DNA from: Hemicordylus capensis
Taxonomy: Eukaryota; Chordata; Lepidosauria; Squamata; Cordylidae
NCBI RefSeq assembly: GCF_027244095.1
Contig: NC_069665.1
Location: 4,466,501 to 4,530,500 of the forward strand
Reading direction: 5' to 3'
DNA length: 64,000 nt
Part shown: one piece after another, positions 10,258 to 21,929 of the stretch
Position numbering within the stretch: the stretch's first letter is position 1
Layout of the letters: each line of letters begins with the position of its first letter
The notes under the pieces: model-generated
Databases searched by the model: none
What the model was told of the DNA's origin: nothing
The model's input: the letters and a program-made list of their open reading frames with translations, nothing else
Program-made: the position numbers and the translations under genes

Positions 10258-11049
10258 CAGGGATGGATTACTGCATAGGCAAAGTAGGCACTTGCCTACA
10301 GCGGCAAATTCTGAGGGGCGGCAAATCAGCCTGGCTGGCGCCGAGACAATCTCTTGTGAGGATCCGGAGCTCTCTGCTGCTGCCTCCAAGGGCTCCATCC
10401 CCTTGGTCCTGCCGAGTCTGCCCATTCCCATCTCTGCTCGCAGCGACCATCCCACCTCCCTAAGCAAGGAAGCTTTTTCTACGGTGGGGGGAGCACAGAG
10501 AGGATCCCGGTGAGGTGGCGGCAGCGGCAGCCCGGGATCTCTGGGGTGCCATGGGCAGTGCTGAACTGTTGCTTGCACCGCTCAGTCAAGCTGTGGGGAG
10601 TGCAGGAGGCGTGCAGCAGCTTGCGAGAAGCTTATCGGCAGCTGCAAAGCATGTCTGGGATGTAGTTTGGCCCTCCAAACCCCGCACAGAGCAGCCTGGG
10701 CAAGTGAATTACAACTCCCCGCAGACCCCTTGGCACACCTCTCTGCTGCCGTGGGTGAGAGCGCAGTGAAGCCTGAATGCCACCCGCCGCCGCCAAGAAC
10801 AACCCTGGCCAGAAGCCCAAGGTGCGCGGAGGGCAGCCCAGGAAAGGGCTCCTCTCCCAGTTGTTAGTGCAAGAAGAGAAGGGGGTGTGGGGTGGGAAGG
10901 GCAGTGGGAAATCCCAGGGGCTGCAGGCTTCTCCTTCACTTTGCTGTCGCTGAGGGAACCAGTAAGTGTGGGGAGCAGAGCGAGGCAGACAGAGAGGGAT
11001 GGCAAACCCTTGGTTGCCTACAGGCAGCAAAAAGCTTAATCCGCCCATG
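10258..11049. mobile_element. Non-autonomous hAT-like element, 792 bp, with perfect 8-bp duplication
   Basis: The element is flanked by GGCTGGCT at 10250-10257 and again at 11050-11057. The left end is CAGGGATGGATTA and the reverse complement of the right end is CATGGGCGGATTA, an imperfect inverted repeat of the hAT kind. The interior is GC-rich and holds no transposase. It looks unlike the AT-rich sequence around it, so it may carry captured sequence. The 8-bp duplication and the ends are seen directly; the hAT superfamily is inferred. Confidence 0.85.
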
Positions 11050-11057
11050 GGCTGGCT

Positions 11058-13590
11058 AGTCAGATAAGCCTAAATCTGCCAACCCCTGTGACTGAGGAAC
11101 ATTTACGGAAACCTAGGGCTCCCAAGGACGCAATTTGAAGACCACTTGTTTCAAGTCATCCTGCATTTTGATGCCCAAGACAGAACAGGCGTCTGCATTT
11201 AAATTCCTATAGGGCAGATGATCATGATCAGACCTGGCTTCTCCGGTCTGATAACATGGCTTGACAAATCCCAAGTACCACGGAGTCATGACACCTAGAA
11301 ATTTAACTGTGGCATCTAGACTAGGATATTCAGAAGTAGAATTATTAAATAAAATCTTTATTTGGCCAAGAGAACCCTGTTTCTGTTCAAAGCCAGTTAC
11401 TTTGAAAGAGAAGCCCATTGAACTGTCCCTTCTACAATGTCTGTCATGAAGTCTGGCAATTTTGTCAAGTACCCCTTGTCTGGCTCCTCAATGCTGGGGC
11501 CGGTTCCAGGATCCAAAAAAGTTTTGTCAACCTCTGAAAGAGTCAGCAAGTCTTCCAACTACCACCAGTTATCAGAGGAGCACACACATTTGAAAGTGCT
11601 AACATGAATTACATCAGACTTGCTACTGCTGGTTCCGTAATTTAAAGAATCATGAGTACGCCAACTAGCAAGCTGCTGTCAGCTGCTGTTTCTTAACCAT
11701 TACGTGTATTTTTAGCAACACGATTGCCAAACAGATTGCAGCAGACATACATTCTTTAAGCAAGAGTTCTATTTCTGTGGGCTCCAGGCACAACACAGGA
11801 TCCCTCAACACCTGATACTTTCCTTTTATTTTGTTTGAGGTTGGGCGGGGGAAGAGGAGAAGGAAACAGTACCTGTTATCTACCAGCTTAGTGAACTGTA
11901 AAAACTCAACTTCTAAAAATGAAAAGCTATTTTTCTGAAAGGATCGAGTCTCTCAGGAACTCTAGCAATTAACCGCCACCATTTGTGCAGGCCACCTCAC
12001 TTAGCAGAAGTGGCTGCTGGGCCCTTGGAGTTTTGCTATTTCAGGATGTACAGGAGAAAGTGGGAAAATAAGTACAAGCTGTAAGCAAGCCTAGTTCCAC
12101 CTTGGGAAGCCAAGCCACTTTTTCAGGTGGCCTGAGAGGGTCCTAGCGGAAGTAGCCTAAAAGGCTACAGAAAACGAAACTGGTAGCGTCAGCAGACTCC
12201 TAGAAACTACAGACATATTATTGACTCTAAGAGAAATCCCCCTGACATGTTTTGCTCAAGGCTTAGAAATTAAGGACATTTTGGTTGCAACTGCTTCACT
12301 GAGGGTGAAACTCCCAGTCAGTTTCTGTGACTGCCAGCAGGTCACCCACCACAATTTCCTACTCCAACCTCTCATTTTAAGAAATGCAGAACTCCAGCTT
12401 CTGCCCCCCCCCCCCAAAAGGGGAAAAAAGCCAAACTTGCAACAGAACAAAGCATAGAGGTCTATCCACATTTAATTTCTATAGGAAGCTCTGTTAATCA
12501 AGCCTCTCTGACATCATCCAGCACAGCTGGAGACACCTCTTAGAAGGCATCTATATTACATCTTGACATTTTTCTAGTTCAAACAATCCAGCAGGAAAAT
12601 GGCTGCAGTCCAGTTGTCTCTGTAATGTGTAGTGAAAGGATCAATGATTCACAGCCTCAGGTATTTTGTTACACTCAACTATAATCACCTCATCATGGAA
12701 AAAAGTCCACCTGCTTTGAATCTGTGCCAAGAAGCCAAAGTTGAACAGAGGGAGGATTTCAGCTATCAAGCTACTTCTCTTTTCTGTTTTCACTCCAGTT
12801 GAGTAATGGCTAGATTTCCCCTTCCTCTGCCCTGTCCAGACACAACCCACAGCTCTAAGAGCACTAGCCCTCAAAAGCTACTAAAGAAACTGCCTTTGCA
12901 TTCTGAGGGTGGGGAGGACTGGACAGTTGTCTCCCAAGAAAAACACATGGAGGAACAAGCTATTGGGATCTGAAAGGCTGGTTACGTCATACTATGCTAT
13001 CACACTGTACCAGGAGTGCCATTATATTCCGGTTTTAACCACTCCATGAAGAGCTTGGCAATTTACTAAAGTGCATAAACTACTGACTAAAAACCAAACA
13101 GGAATTAGGTTATCCCCCCACCCTAGTTCACAATAAGTGGCTCCAATTTACAAAACTTTTCCATACGCCTCACATTAAGCACACAATTAGCCCTACTGGC
13201 AAAATACAAACTATTCATTTGCTCCATGACCAAGTACGCAGCAGTCTTCAGACTGTACTTGAGGCTAACTCTGTTAGGTCCCTCCTCTCTGCAGGGAGTG
13301 GAGCTTGGGCGGTGTGAACATGCACATTCATATCTTATCAGCATCTGGCCTACCCACAATTAAAGCTTTCAGACTTGCTGCTTACGAGCAGGTCATAAGC
13401 AAGCCAGTGGTGGCTGAAGGCTCCGTACCCCCAAGCTAGAGAAGAGGCAGCATGATGAGATGGTGCAAGAGCAAGGAGTGAAGCAGCACAAAGAGTGGCC
13501 AGAGGGTAGGAACCAAGTGGAGGCAGCAGTGAATGGACTGAAACTGGGTAAGCTGAAGGTTTCTCGTTTCTGCTGCTCATGCACAGGAGA
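11058..13590. other. RSPRY1 5' intron, mostly unique sequence
   Basis: No exon or named repeat is supported. A C-run lies at 12404-12415. A 101-codon open frame on the minus strand (11113-11418) has protein-like composition but matches nothing I recognise and has no splice or promoter context. Confidence 0.4.
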
Positions 13591-13935
13591 AAGTAATAGT
13601 TCCATTCTATTCTGTCCTGGCCAGACAGACCTCACTAGAAATACAGAGTTCAGTTCTGGGCCCTGCATTTTAAGGATATTAATCAACTTGAACAGATTCA
13701 GAGCAGGGCAACAAGGATCGTGAGGGGTCTGCAAACGGTTGAAGGAGCTGGGTATATTTAGCCGGGAAAAGTGGAGACTAAAGCGAGATATGACAGACAT
13801 CTTCAAATAGCTGAAGGGCTGGAACACAGAAGCAGTAGATTTGTTTGCTGTTGCACCTTGAGGACACAACCAAAGTGCAGATTTAGGCTAGATACTAAAG
13901 AAGAACTTCCAAATTCATTCCCTTGTATCAAAATT
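13590..13935 (+). repeat. CR1-type LINE fragment, 3' part of ORF2
   Basis: Reads as the C-terminal part of a CR1 polyprotein: a run resembling RAGQQGS, then RLKELGIFSREKWRLKRDM and LKGWNTEAVDLF with internal stops. The LKELG-x-FS-x-EK-RR-L-RDM pattern is common to CR1 reverse transcriptase tails. Decayed. Confidence 0.7.
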
Positions 13936-13959
13936 TGAAACCATGTACTACCTGCTGTG

Positions 13960-14426
13960 ACTTTTTAATGAGTTCTCTGTAGATAAAATATCTCATATTC
14001 ATGCCGACATAGACTCAGACCCCACAATTAGTGCAGTGTCTGATGTGGAGGTATCCAGCAACTCCTCTTATGTGGTTAGGCTGGATCACTCTCAGTTTGT
14101 GACTCCTGAAGATGTGGACATGTTGCTTGGAACAGTGCAGCCTGCCCCCTGTTCTCTTGACCCTGGTCCGACATGGCTTATTCTATCTGGCAGGGGGGTT
14201 GTTGTAGAAGGCCTGGTAGATATTATAAATGCTTCTCTGAGAGAGGGCAGGATGCCTCATCTTAAGGAGACAATCATCAGACCTCTTCTGAAGAAGCCTG
14301 CATTGGATCCCTCAGAGTTAAGCAACTATAGGCCAACCTTCCATGGCTGGGCAAGTTAATTGAGAGGGTGGTGGCCTCCCAGCTCCAGACAGTTTTGGAG
14401 GAAACAGATTATCTAGACTCATTGGG
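13960..14426 (+). repeat. L2/CR1-clade LINE fragment, upstream half
   Basis: Frames give DVDMLLGTVQPAPCSLDPGP, REGRMPHLKETIIRPLLKKP and LDPSELSNYRP, the entry to the RT domain of L2-like elements. The reading resumes after the Bov-B insertion at 14952. Confidence 0.75.
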
Positions 14427-14951
14427 CAATGGAAAGCCCAAAATGTCCTTGGAAAGGATATTTAGATGCTGTGACATGTCTATACCTACAAAGATTAGAA
14501 TCATTCGGACAATGGTTTCCCCCGCAACAATCTATGGATGTGAAAGCTGGACTTTGAAGAAGGATAGAAAAAGCATTGACGCTTTTGAACTTTGGTGCTG
14601 GAGAAGACTTTTGAAAAGACCATGGACAGCCAGAAAAACAAACAAATGGATCATAGAACAGATCAATCCAGAATTTTCACTCAAGGCACAAATGACCAAG
14701 CTCAAACTATCATACTTCGGACACATTATGCAAAATCTCCGTTGAGAAGTCCATAATGCTGGGAAAGGTTGAGGGAAAGAGAAGAGGACCAGCAGCAAGA
14801 TGGATAGACTTGATTAGGACAGCATTGAATGCTCCACTGAGAAACCTTCAAGGTCAAGTTGAAGACAGATAAAGGTCCTGGAGAGACTCTATGTGGTCGC
14901 TAAGAGTCAACACCAACTTGATGGCACTTAATCAATCAATCAATCAATCAA
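14427..14951 (+). mobile_element. Bov-B (RTE) LINE 3' end inserted in older LINE
   Basis: The translation matches the end of Bov-B ORF2 as I know it: IYGCESWTLKK, DAFELWCWRRLLKRPWTARK, LKLSYFGHIMQ, then a GKRRGPAARWIDLI-like stretch broken by frameshifts and a final NTNLMAL. It finishes in a short AATC tandem run (14926-14951), the kind of tail RTE elements leave. It splits the L2-like LINE between a YLDSLG-like and a VETALVSLM-like block, so it is the younger insertion. Confidence 0.85.
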
Positions 14952-15735
14952 TGGGGTGGAGACTGCCTTGGTCAGCCTGATGGATGATCTCCAATTAGGA
15001 ACTGACAGATGGAGCATGACCCTGTTGGTCCTTTTGGATCTCTCTATGGCTTTCGATACTATTGACCATAGTATCCTCCTGGAGCGTCTGAGGGTGTTGG
15101 GGGTGGCAGATACTGCTTTGCAGTGGTTCCACAACTACCTCTCGGGCAGATTCCAGATAGTGTCCCTTGGAGACCTTTGCTCTTCAAAATCTGAACTTTA
15201 ATATGGTGTCCCCCAGGGCTCCATACTATCTCCAGCGCTTTTAAACATCTACATGAAACTGCTGGGAGAGAGCATCAGGAGATTTGGTGCAGGGTCAGTA
15301 TGCTGACGACACCCAAATCTATTCCTCCATGTCAACATCATCAGGAGAAGGCGTAACCTCCCTAAATGCCTGCCTGGAGGCAGTGATGGGCGGGGTTGGA
15401 ACTCGGAAGACAATTTTGATCTGCTGGTTCTGGATGGGGTCATGCTTCACCCAAAAGGAACAGGTATGCAGTTTGGAAGTGCTTCTGGATCCAAACCTCT
15501 CCCTGGTGTCTTAGGTTGAAGCAGTAGCCAGAGGTGCTTTCTATCAGCTTTGGCTGATACGTCAGTGGCATCCGTTTCTTGAGATAAATGACCTCAGTAC
15601 AGTGGTACATATGCTGGTAATCTCTAGACTTGATTACTACAATATGCACTCTATTTGGGGCTGCCTTTGTAGGTAGTCTGGAAACCACAGCTCGGAAACT
15701 CAAGCCATATTGCCGCTTTGTGAGCGGTAACATAG
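14952..15735 (+). repeat. L2/CR1-clade LINE fragment, RT core
   Basis: Frames show VETALVSLMDD, LLVLLDLSMAFDTIDHSILL (RT motif A), a GVPQGSILSP block and QYADDTQIYSS (the catalytic YADD). This is the L2-like reverse transcriptase, with frameshifts and stops, continuing the fragment before 14427. Confidence 0.85.
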
Positions 15736-15739
15736 TCCT

Positions 15740-16607
15740 CTGTAACTTGTTAGTCTTGGTAATTTAATATTGTTGCTCATTAACTATTATCTTCTCTTCC
15801 TGTACCCCCAAACCCTTCAATAACCCTCATTTTATTTTTGAACTTTAACCTCTCCATTCAGTTCTTTCTGTGACTGAAGCTTTGAACAAATTTATTCTGA
15901 AGGTGGGACTGCTCGACTTAGCTATTTATAATAATATATAATTAATATATAACAATATATATAATATAATAAGTTAGCTAATCCTGCCACCCCGCACGCC
16001 TAAAACATAGCTCGGGGGCCCCGCCAATTCCCTGGGAACAGTTCCATTCACACGCCACATTTTGTGACAGTGGGGCGACACAGATGGGTAGGTGCTAACT
16101 GGTGCAAAGGGCAGGGCTAGTCTCCTCTGCAGCACTGGCCATCCCTTTCCTTTCTCTCAAACAGGTGAATGGTCGTCATCAGCCACTCTGAGGAAAAATA
16201 AAGCACAGTTACTTGAAGACACTGTTGCAGTGAGGGCAAATTCTGCCTCCACGCATTAGGTGACCAGGGCCTCACTGACAGGATACAGCATGTATGTGAT
16301 ACAATCCATCTCCCTGGAGTTTGCAACTCACAAGGTCTTCCTTCACACATAACATTCACCTTAATGGCAAGCAAAAGAACACTACCCACGTCCTTAAAAT
16401 AAAGTTAAGTCTGTTATATTCAAAATGTTCCTAAAAGATCACCTTATAGAAACATACCTCCGGTGATCCTATGGGGCCAGTTTTTATGAACCGTAACAGT
16501 GGGTTCATAAATACTGCCAGAATGTGGCCACGTCCATAACTGGAAAGCACGTGGATCAGACAAACAATGCCATTGTCCCCCTGGAGTCTGGCAGTACAAC
16601 CATGATG
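15740..16607. other. RSPRY1 5' intron, no gene
   Basis: AT-rich stretch with a degenerate (ATAT)n run around 15925-15972. No exon or named element otherwise. Confidence 0.4.
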
Positions 16608-16615
16608 GAGCCTAC

Positions 16616-17157
16616 TAGGGATGTGCAAGGAACCGATTCGGAGGCCCTTTTTTCCTTTTCCGCCAGGCTTTTACCCTGTTGTTTACCTATTTTTTTGTTT
16701 GTTCCCCCTGTTAGTTACTTTAGTTTTATTTAGAATGTAATTTTAATTCTGTCTTGTTTTGCATGTTTTTGTACACCGCCCAGAGTCTTCGGCATGGGCG
16801 GTATATCAAATGTTTCTGATAAATAAATAAATAAATAAATAAAATGGTTCAAAAGGCGGCTGGTTCCACCAGTTAGATGGCGGGTGGGGGTGGGGTGCTG
16901 CTTTAAGAGTGGGGGAGGGTGCACCTACCCCTCCCTCCGCCGGTGCTCCTTTTTCTAAAGTTCACCATGTGCGCGCCCGTGCCTGGCGCATTGGATACTT
17001 CTGATTGTAGGGGGCAATGGGGCGGCAGGGAAGTACGCTGTTGCCCCAATGAACTTTAGAAAAAAGGAGCGCCGACAGGGGAAGAGCGGAGGGAGGGGCA
17101 AGTGTACCCCCCCCCCCACCATCAAACCACCCCCACCTGGTTCCATGCACATCCCTA
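16616..17157. mobile_element. hAT-type MITE (ends TAGGGATGTGCA), with LINE tail inside
   Basis: A perfect 8-bp duplication, GAGCCTAC, flanks the element at 16608-16615 and 17158-17165. Ends are TAGGGATGTGCA and its inverse TGCACATCCCTA. An inner palindrome is formed by ctcctttttctaaagttca (about 16947) and tgaactttagaaaaaagga (about 17046). An L2/CR1-type 3' tail sits inside at about 16720-16843. The same family recurs at 62879-63130 and probably 39024-39159. Confidence 0.85.
16720..16843 (+). repeat. L2/CR1-type LINE 3' tail
   Basis: Carries the block gtacaccgcccagagtcttc and gggcggtatatcaaatg ending in an (AAAT)n run. Related tails occur at 21690-21815, 26300-26420 and 48050-48122. Confidence 0.65.
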
Positions 17158-17165
17158 GAGCCTAC

Positions 17166-18440
17166 CTCTTCTGCTTCTCTATGAAGTACTGCTCTTGTTA
17201 TATTTTTATGACTCAAGCAGGCAAGCCAAGAGCAGTTACTCATGCAGAGAGGTAACAGGCAACCCCATCAGAGGACAGATAATTCTACTGTATCAGAAAG
17301 AACTGAATGATCCAGTCACTTCCAGCTGAGGCTGGCTGAAAAGAGACAACACTAGACAGTGAATCAGAGAGACAGTGGGCAGCCTCCTCCACAGATGGAT
17401 ACTCTGGTTTCAAAGGAACCTTTTCTTAAACACTTTCAGAAGTACACAGAATTTGGGAATTACTAGCTGACATCCAGACTAAGTTACTCAAAGGACTACT
17501 TAATTTCAATAGGACTTCCATTGAGTATAATATAGTCAGGATGTCAGCCACTGATACTTAAAGAGAGAGGGGAACCAGCTGCCAATCTTCCCTTGATCAT
17601 CTCAAGAGCAGATACCTAGCATGAGAACCTTTGGGTAACATTCCCAGTCCAACATGGAAATGACGATATTCTTCCCCTCTGCTTTTTTGGAAAACAAAGC
17701 CCATGGATCTTCCCACTTACCTCTTCTTATTTGCAATATGTAGCATATATCTTTTCTCCAGAGGAGGAACCCTCCCCTGTGAGACCTTCCCCATGCCATT
17801 ATCACATTGTTTCAGTTTCCCCCTGGCTCCTTTAAGAAACTTACTGCCAGTAAGTCTGGGGAAACCACACCTTCTAGGCACATATGTTCAAGACTATAAG
17901 AGGAGGAACTGGTAAAAACCATGAGATTTCTCCCTCCACGCTCAACACAACATTATTGTTGCCAACAGACAGACAAGAAGTAGGAGTTACTCCTCCTCCA
18001 AGAATGGTACCAAGCCAGATTTGCACTTCCTTTTAAATTCACCCATCAGAAGAAAAAAGGCTAAGTGAAGAGAAGCTACAGTTTTCACTCTACTGAGGAG
18101 GAATGAATTGGGCAGGGATGGTGATGGGAAGACCCTGTGACAGCATTTAACAGGCTTGACATGCCTTGACAATATTAGAAAAGCAGAGTTTAATTTGGGA
18201 AGAGTAGGAAGGCAGGTAAGGATGGAGGTTGCAGTATGGTTCTCAAAGATGAACATCCAGGATACAGTCCATTTCCCTAAGAGTAAGTGTTCAGGATACC
18301 CAATGCACATTTGCTACTCAAAATCTGCTTCCTTGTAATTTCAACCTACTGGTTCTATTCTTACTCTCAAAAGCAATAGAAAATTTGTTTGCTCTATGTT
18401 CCATGAGACAGTCGTTCAGATATTTGAAGACAGGTATTAT
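17166..18440. other. RSPRY1 5' intron, no gene
   Basis: Contains a short palindromic repeat copy at about 17468-17550 (tgacatccagacta ... agtcaggatgtca). Otherwise nothing I can name. Confidence 0.4.
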
Positions 18441-18442
18441 CA

Positions 18443-18671
18443 CCACCTTAAGTGGCACAGCGGGGAAATGCTTGACTAACAAGCAGAAGGTTGCCGGTTC
18501 AAATCCCTGCTGGTACTATATCGGGCAGCAGCGATATAGGAAGATGTTGAAAGGCATCATCTCATAGGAGGAGGCAATGGTAAATCCTTCCTGTATTCTA
18601 CCAAAGAAAACCACAGAGCTCTGTGGGCGCCAGGAGTCAAAATCAACTCGACAGCACACTTTACCTTTATC
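18443..18671 (+). mobile_element. Sauria-type SINE (tRNA head, Bov-B tail)
   Basis: Pol III boxes are visible: an A-box-like AAGTGGCACAGCGGGG and a B box GGTTCAAATCC. The 3' end, gagtcaaaatcaactcgaca followed by a ttaccttta tail, resembles the Bov-B LINE 3' end, which explains its mobilisation. A second copy is at 54997-55234. Confidence 0.8.
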
Positions 18672-18679
18672 TCCCCAGT

Positions 18680-19149
18680 CTTACAGCAGCCTTACAGCAG
18701 CAAAAGAACAATACATTTATTGTGCTACAGTACAGTATAAGCATTTGGGGACCAAAATCCACATCAGATACTTTATCCTATGAAAGGCTACATCACAATA
18801 AACTTGTCAGCCTTTATGGTGCTGTGGACTTGTGGTTTCATCCTACTCTGAGGTGGGTAATAGTATATGGTTGTACAAGTAGTACACATGCAGATACAAA
18901 CATTCCCTTTCCTTAACCTCTGGCACAACACAAAAATCCTTAAAGAACAAATCAACATTATTAATACTACTAAGACTTCAAAGTCCAGCAGGTCTACTCC
19001 ATCTTCTCTCCTTACAATTTTTATACAAATTATAAAATCATAATGCAAATAATATCTATATCATTAACTGTTATGACAACAGTTGCCACTTAATATACTG
19101 CTTTGGTGTGTTCTAAACAATTCACAAACATTTCTGTATAAGGGGGAAA
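18680..19149. other. RSPRY1 5' intron, no gene
   Basis: AT-rich; no exon or named repeat seen. Confidence 0.35.
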
Positions 19150-19473
19150 CCAGTTAGGAAGAGAGCTGGTCCTGTGGCAGCAAGTGTGAATAGTCCTCTT
19201 TGCTAAGCTGGGTCCACCCTGGACCATTTGAATGGGAGACTGCATGTGAACACTGTTAGGTATTCCTCTCAGGGGATGAGACTGTTCTGGGAAGAGCATC
19301 TGCATGCTTACATGCAGAAGGTTCCAAGTTCTCTCCTCGGCATCTTCAGGTAAGGCTGAGTGAGACTCCTGCCTGCAACTTTGAAGAAGATACTGCCAGT
19401 CTGTAGACAATACTGAGCTAGATGGATCAATGGTCTGACTCAGTACAAGGCAGCTTCTGATGTTCCTATATGG
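19150..19473 (+). mobile_element. tRNA-derived SINE (family 2)
   Basis: A near full-length copy: gagagctggtcctgtggca, tttgctaagctgggt, the degenerate tRNA-like gcatgcttacatgcagaagg, then tgccagtctgtagacaatac and a tgactcagtacaaggcagct 3' end. It may be Squam1-like; the published family name is not certain. It is the longest copy near the promoter. Confidence 0.75.
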
Positions 19474-19949
19474 CATATATAGCTTAGTACCTACCTACAC
19501 AACCCAGCGAAGACAGAAAGTCCACTAGCATTTCAGTTATTTAGTAGCAACCATATGAGGGTTAAAGAGAGTGTGCATGGCCAGGGGATTGTGAGAGGTA
19601 ACCATGTTCTAAAAGAAGGCAGTATTATTTTTAATAAGGGCTTGGCTTATTATGTAGTAGCCCCTTTCAGAAGGGTAGCAGCCACATGTTACAACAGAAG
19701 TAACCAAGAGTCTTATGGTATCTAAAACAAATACCACATAATCCCTTTCACGCTGTTCTCCCTTTTATAATTAATAAGGTATACTTCGTGATTCATGAAT
19801 TTCAAGGAGCTGAAATGACTGTTTTCTTCTGGTTTTGTCTTGGCTGTTCTTAGGACCATTTTAAGCGTAGCAGTACTATAATACTCCCCTTTGATGCTTC
19901 ATTTGTTCTTCTTCTGAAAATAAAGTTACTCTCTCAAGGACAAGAAACA

Positions 19950-20745
19950 CAATAAAATGTGTGGCTCTTCCAGGTGCCACAGGGCTCCTTAGAAAGAAAA
20001 AATTTCTCATTCTTACTGGTACCTGTGGCTTTTAGATTTGTGTTCCTAATGCCACAAGCCCATTTAAAAACAAAAAAAGGAACTTGCTTATCAATGTGTA
20101 CTTGGGGTTTCTGTTCCTAGCACCACAAGACAGCCCAATTATTATTGCTAGGAACAGAAACCCAAAAGCCACACATTGGTAGTAAACCATTTCTTTTTCC
20201 ACATCATCGTCAATGATTATTATAAATGGTGAAGAAGAAGAAATGGTTTACTACCAATGAATATTATTACTATTATCATCTATTGGGCAGTCTTGTGGCA
20301 CTAGGAACAGAAACCCAAAAGCTACGCACTGGTAGTAAACCATTTCTTCTTGATCATAATCATCATGAAGAAATGGTTTACTACCCATGTGTGGCTTTTG
20401 GGTTTCTGCTCCTAGCACCACAACCCTGCCCAATGAATATTATCACTATTATCATTTATTGGGCAGTCTTTTGGCACTAGGAACAGAAACCCCAAAGCTA
20501 CACTTGGGTAGTAAACCATTTCTTCTTCTTCATCTATTTTATCATCACCATCGTTATTATTATTAAATGAAGAAGAAGAAGAAATGGTTCACCACCACAG
20601 TGTGGCTTTGGGGTTTCTGTCCCTAGTACCACAACCAGCCCAGACGCCACAGAAGCCACAGCACTAAGAGGAGGATTCCCGGCCAGCGTGTGGCTTTCGG
20701 AGCCGTGCTCCTTCCCAGCACCCCAAGACGCCTTAGGAAGAATCC
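19950..20745. repeat. Alternating inverted-repeat array at the promoter edge
   Basis: A unit running gtgtggcttttgggtttctg, then ttcctagcaccacaaga and gcccaat, appears forward at about 20095, 20392 and 20603, and inverted at about 20145, 20285 and 20457. Arms of agaagaaatggtttactacc and ggtagtaaaccatttcttct lie between, as do ATT/ATC-rich spacers. Two weaker forward units lie at about 20026 and 20684, the last inside the CpG island. Head-to-head units could extrude as cruciforms. No transposon name comes to mind. Confidence 0.8.
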
Positions 20746-21700
20746 AGAGGAATCTCCTCGAGCAGGGCTTCTACGAACCCCACACAGCCACAGGACCGGC
20801 GGTTGGGCTTTCGTGTGGTTCCACCAGACTCCGACTTGGCCACTGCTGCCTCTCCACACCGAGCGCTGCGCCAGGCGCTCTACAAATCGAGGAGGAGGAA
20901 GAGGAAGGAAACCCCCCCACGAGCGGGCTCCCTCCCTCCCTCCCGCCGCCGCCCCGCCCTCGGCCAAGCCTCACCACGGCCAGGTCGGCCGGCTCTCCCC
21001 CGGTCCTCCGGCTGCCTTTCCTCCTCTCAGTGCGACGGGCCGGGGAGCCGGCGAGCGGGGCCGCCCCTTTGTGCCATGATCGCCATCATCATCATCGCCG
21101 CCACCGCCTCGCCCGCCAGTCGCTGGGTCCGGAAAGATGGAGGCGGCCCCGACGCGCCTTCCCCCATCGCCGCGCGGCAGCTCCGCCCCGCCCCTCCCGC
21201 TCCGTCTCCACGGGCAACGGGCCACGCCCCCCTCCGCCGGACCCCGTCCCGCAGCTCCCTCGCGCGCGGCCACGCCCACCGCGACCAGGGGCTTGACCAA
21301 TCGCGCAGCGCGCCAGCCTCGGCCCTTGGCTTTTCGTCCGTCCAATCATAGCGCGGCTTTTAAAAGCGTTGCACACACCCCCAACACACACCGCAAAAAA
21401 AGTGGGGGGAAGGAAAAAGGAGCCTCAGAGAAGGTGGAGGAAGGACCGCGGGAATGGAAGGCAGCGTCCGATTGGGGGCCTCGGCGGCGGAAGAGGCGGG
21501 GTCTGGTCACAAAGGTGGGCTGGGAAGGAAGAGGAAGTGCCGCGGAGGGGCCCATGGCGGAGAGGTGGGTACTGCGGCGACTGTCGGGAGGCCCAGGCTG
21601 GCCACACGCCGCCCAGGGCGAGTGGGACGGGCGGTTGCGTTGCACGTTTGTCTCGATAGAGTTCTTCTCCTTTCTCTCCTTATTTTTAGCATAGCTGTGT
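20640..21700. promoter_or_regulatory. CpG island, likely shared promoter of RSPRY1 and PSME3IP1
   Basis: Dense CpG and GC-rich sequence between two divergent genes. CCAAT boxes lie at 21297-21301 and 21342-21346 (plus) and 21471-21475 (minus). GC boxes (for example gaggcgggg at about 21493) and an ETS-like CGGAAG at about 21487 are also seen. Candidate first-exon donors are minus-strand cgtg/GTGAGG ending at 20975 for RSPRY1 and plus-strand gagag/GTGGGT ending at 21564 for PSME3IP1. Both transcripts lack a coding start here, so these are non-coding first exons by inference. The open frames in the island are composition artefacts. Confidence 0.8.
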
Positions 21701-21815
21701 TTGTTTCAGCAGTCCGTTTTTATTGAATCTCGATTGCTGTTTCTGTCACGTTCACCGCCCTGCCAGGGGTCTTCGGAAGAAAGGCGGTATAAAAATATAA
21801 GCAGGCAATCATATT
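21690..21815 (+). repeat. L2/CR1-type LINE 3' tail
   Basis: Blocks gtttgtttcagcagtccg, caccgccctgccaggggtct and aaaggcggtataaaaatata. A sister copy at 26300-26420 shares the first block. Confidence 0.6.
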
Positions 21816-21929
21816 GGCCTTTATTGGGGTAATTCCTCCATGGGGCGCAGTGGAGTATAAATGTGGTAGAATAAATAATTAACACAACATGTTGAGATGA
21901 TAGGATATTGGTAATGATATTGTAGTAAT

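Noticed and set aside
11113-11418. 101-codon minus-strand ORF with protein-like composition
   Set aside because: No recognised family, no splice or promoter context, and only a short open frame in intron. The flanking sequence reads similarly only if frames are switched. Kept as a note, not called a gene.
20220-20640. CRISPR-like spaced repeats
   Set aside because: Units alternate in orientation, are diverged and lie in a vertebrate genome; this is an inverted-repeat array.
20688-21694. Several long ORFs on both strands in the CpG island (up to 202 codons)
   Set aside because: Pro/Arg/Ala/Gly-rich in every frame, as expected from GC composition. The true coding starts of both flanking genes are known to lie in later exons.
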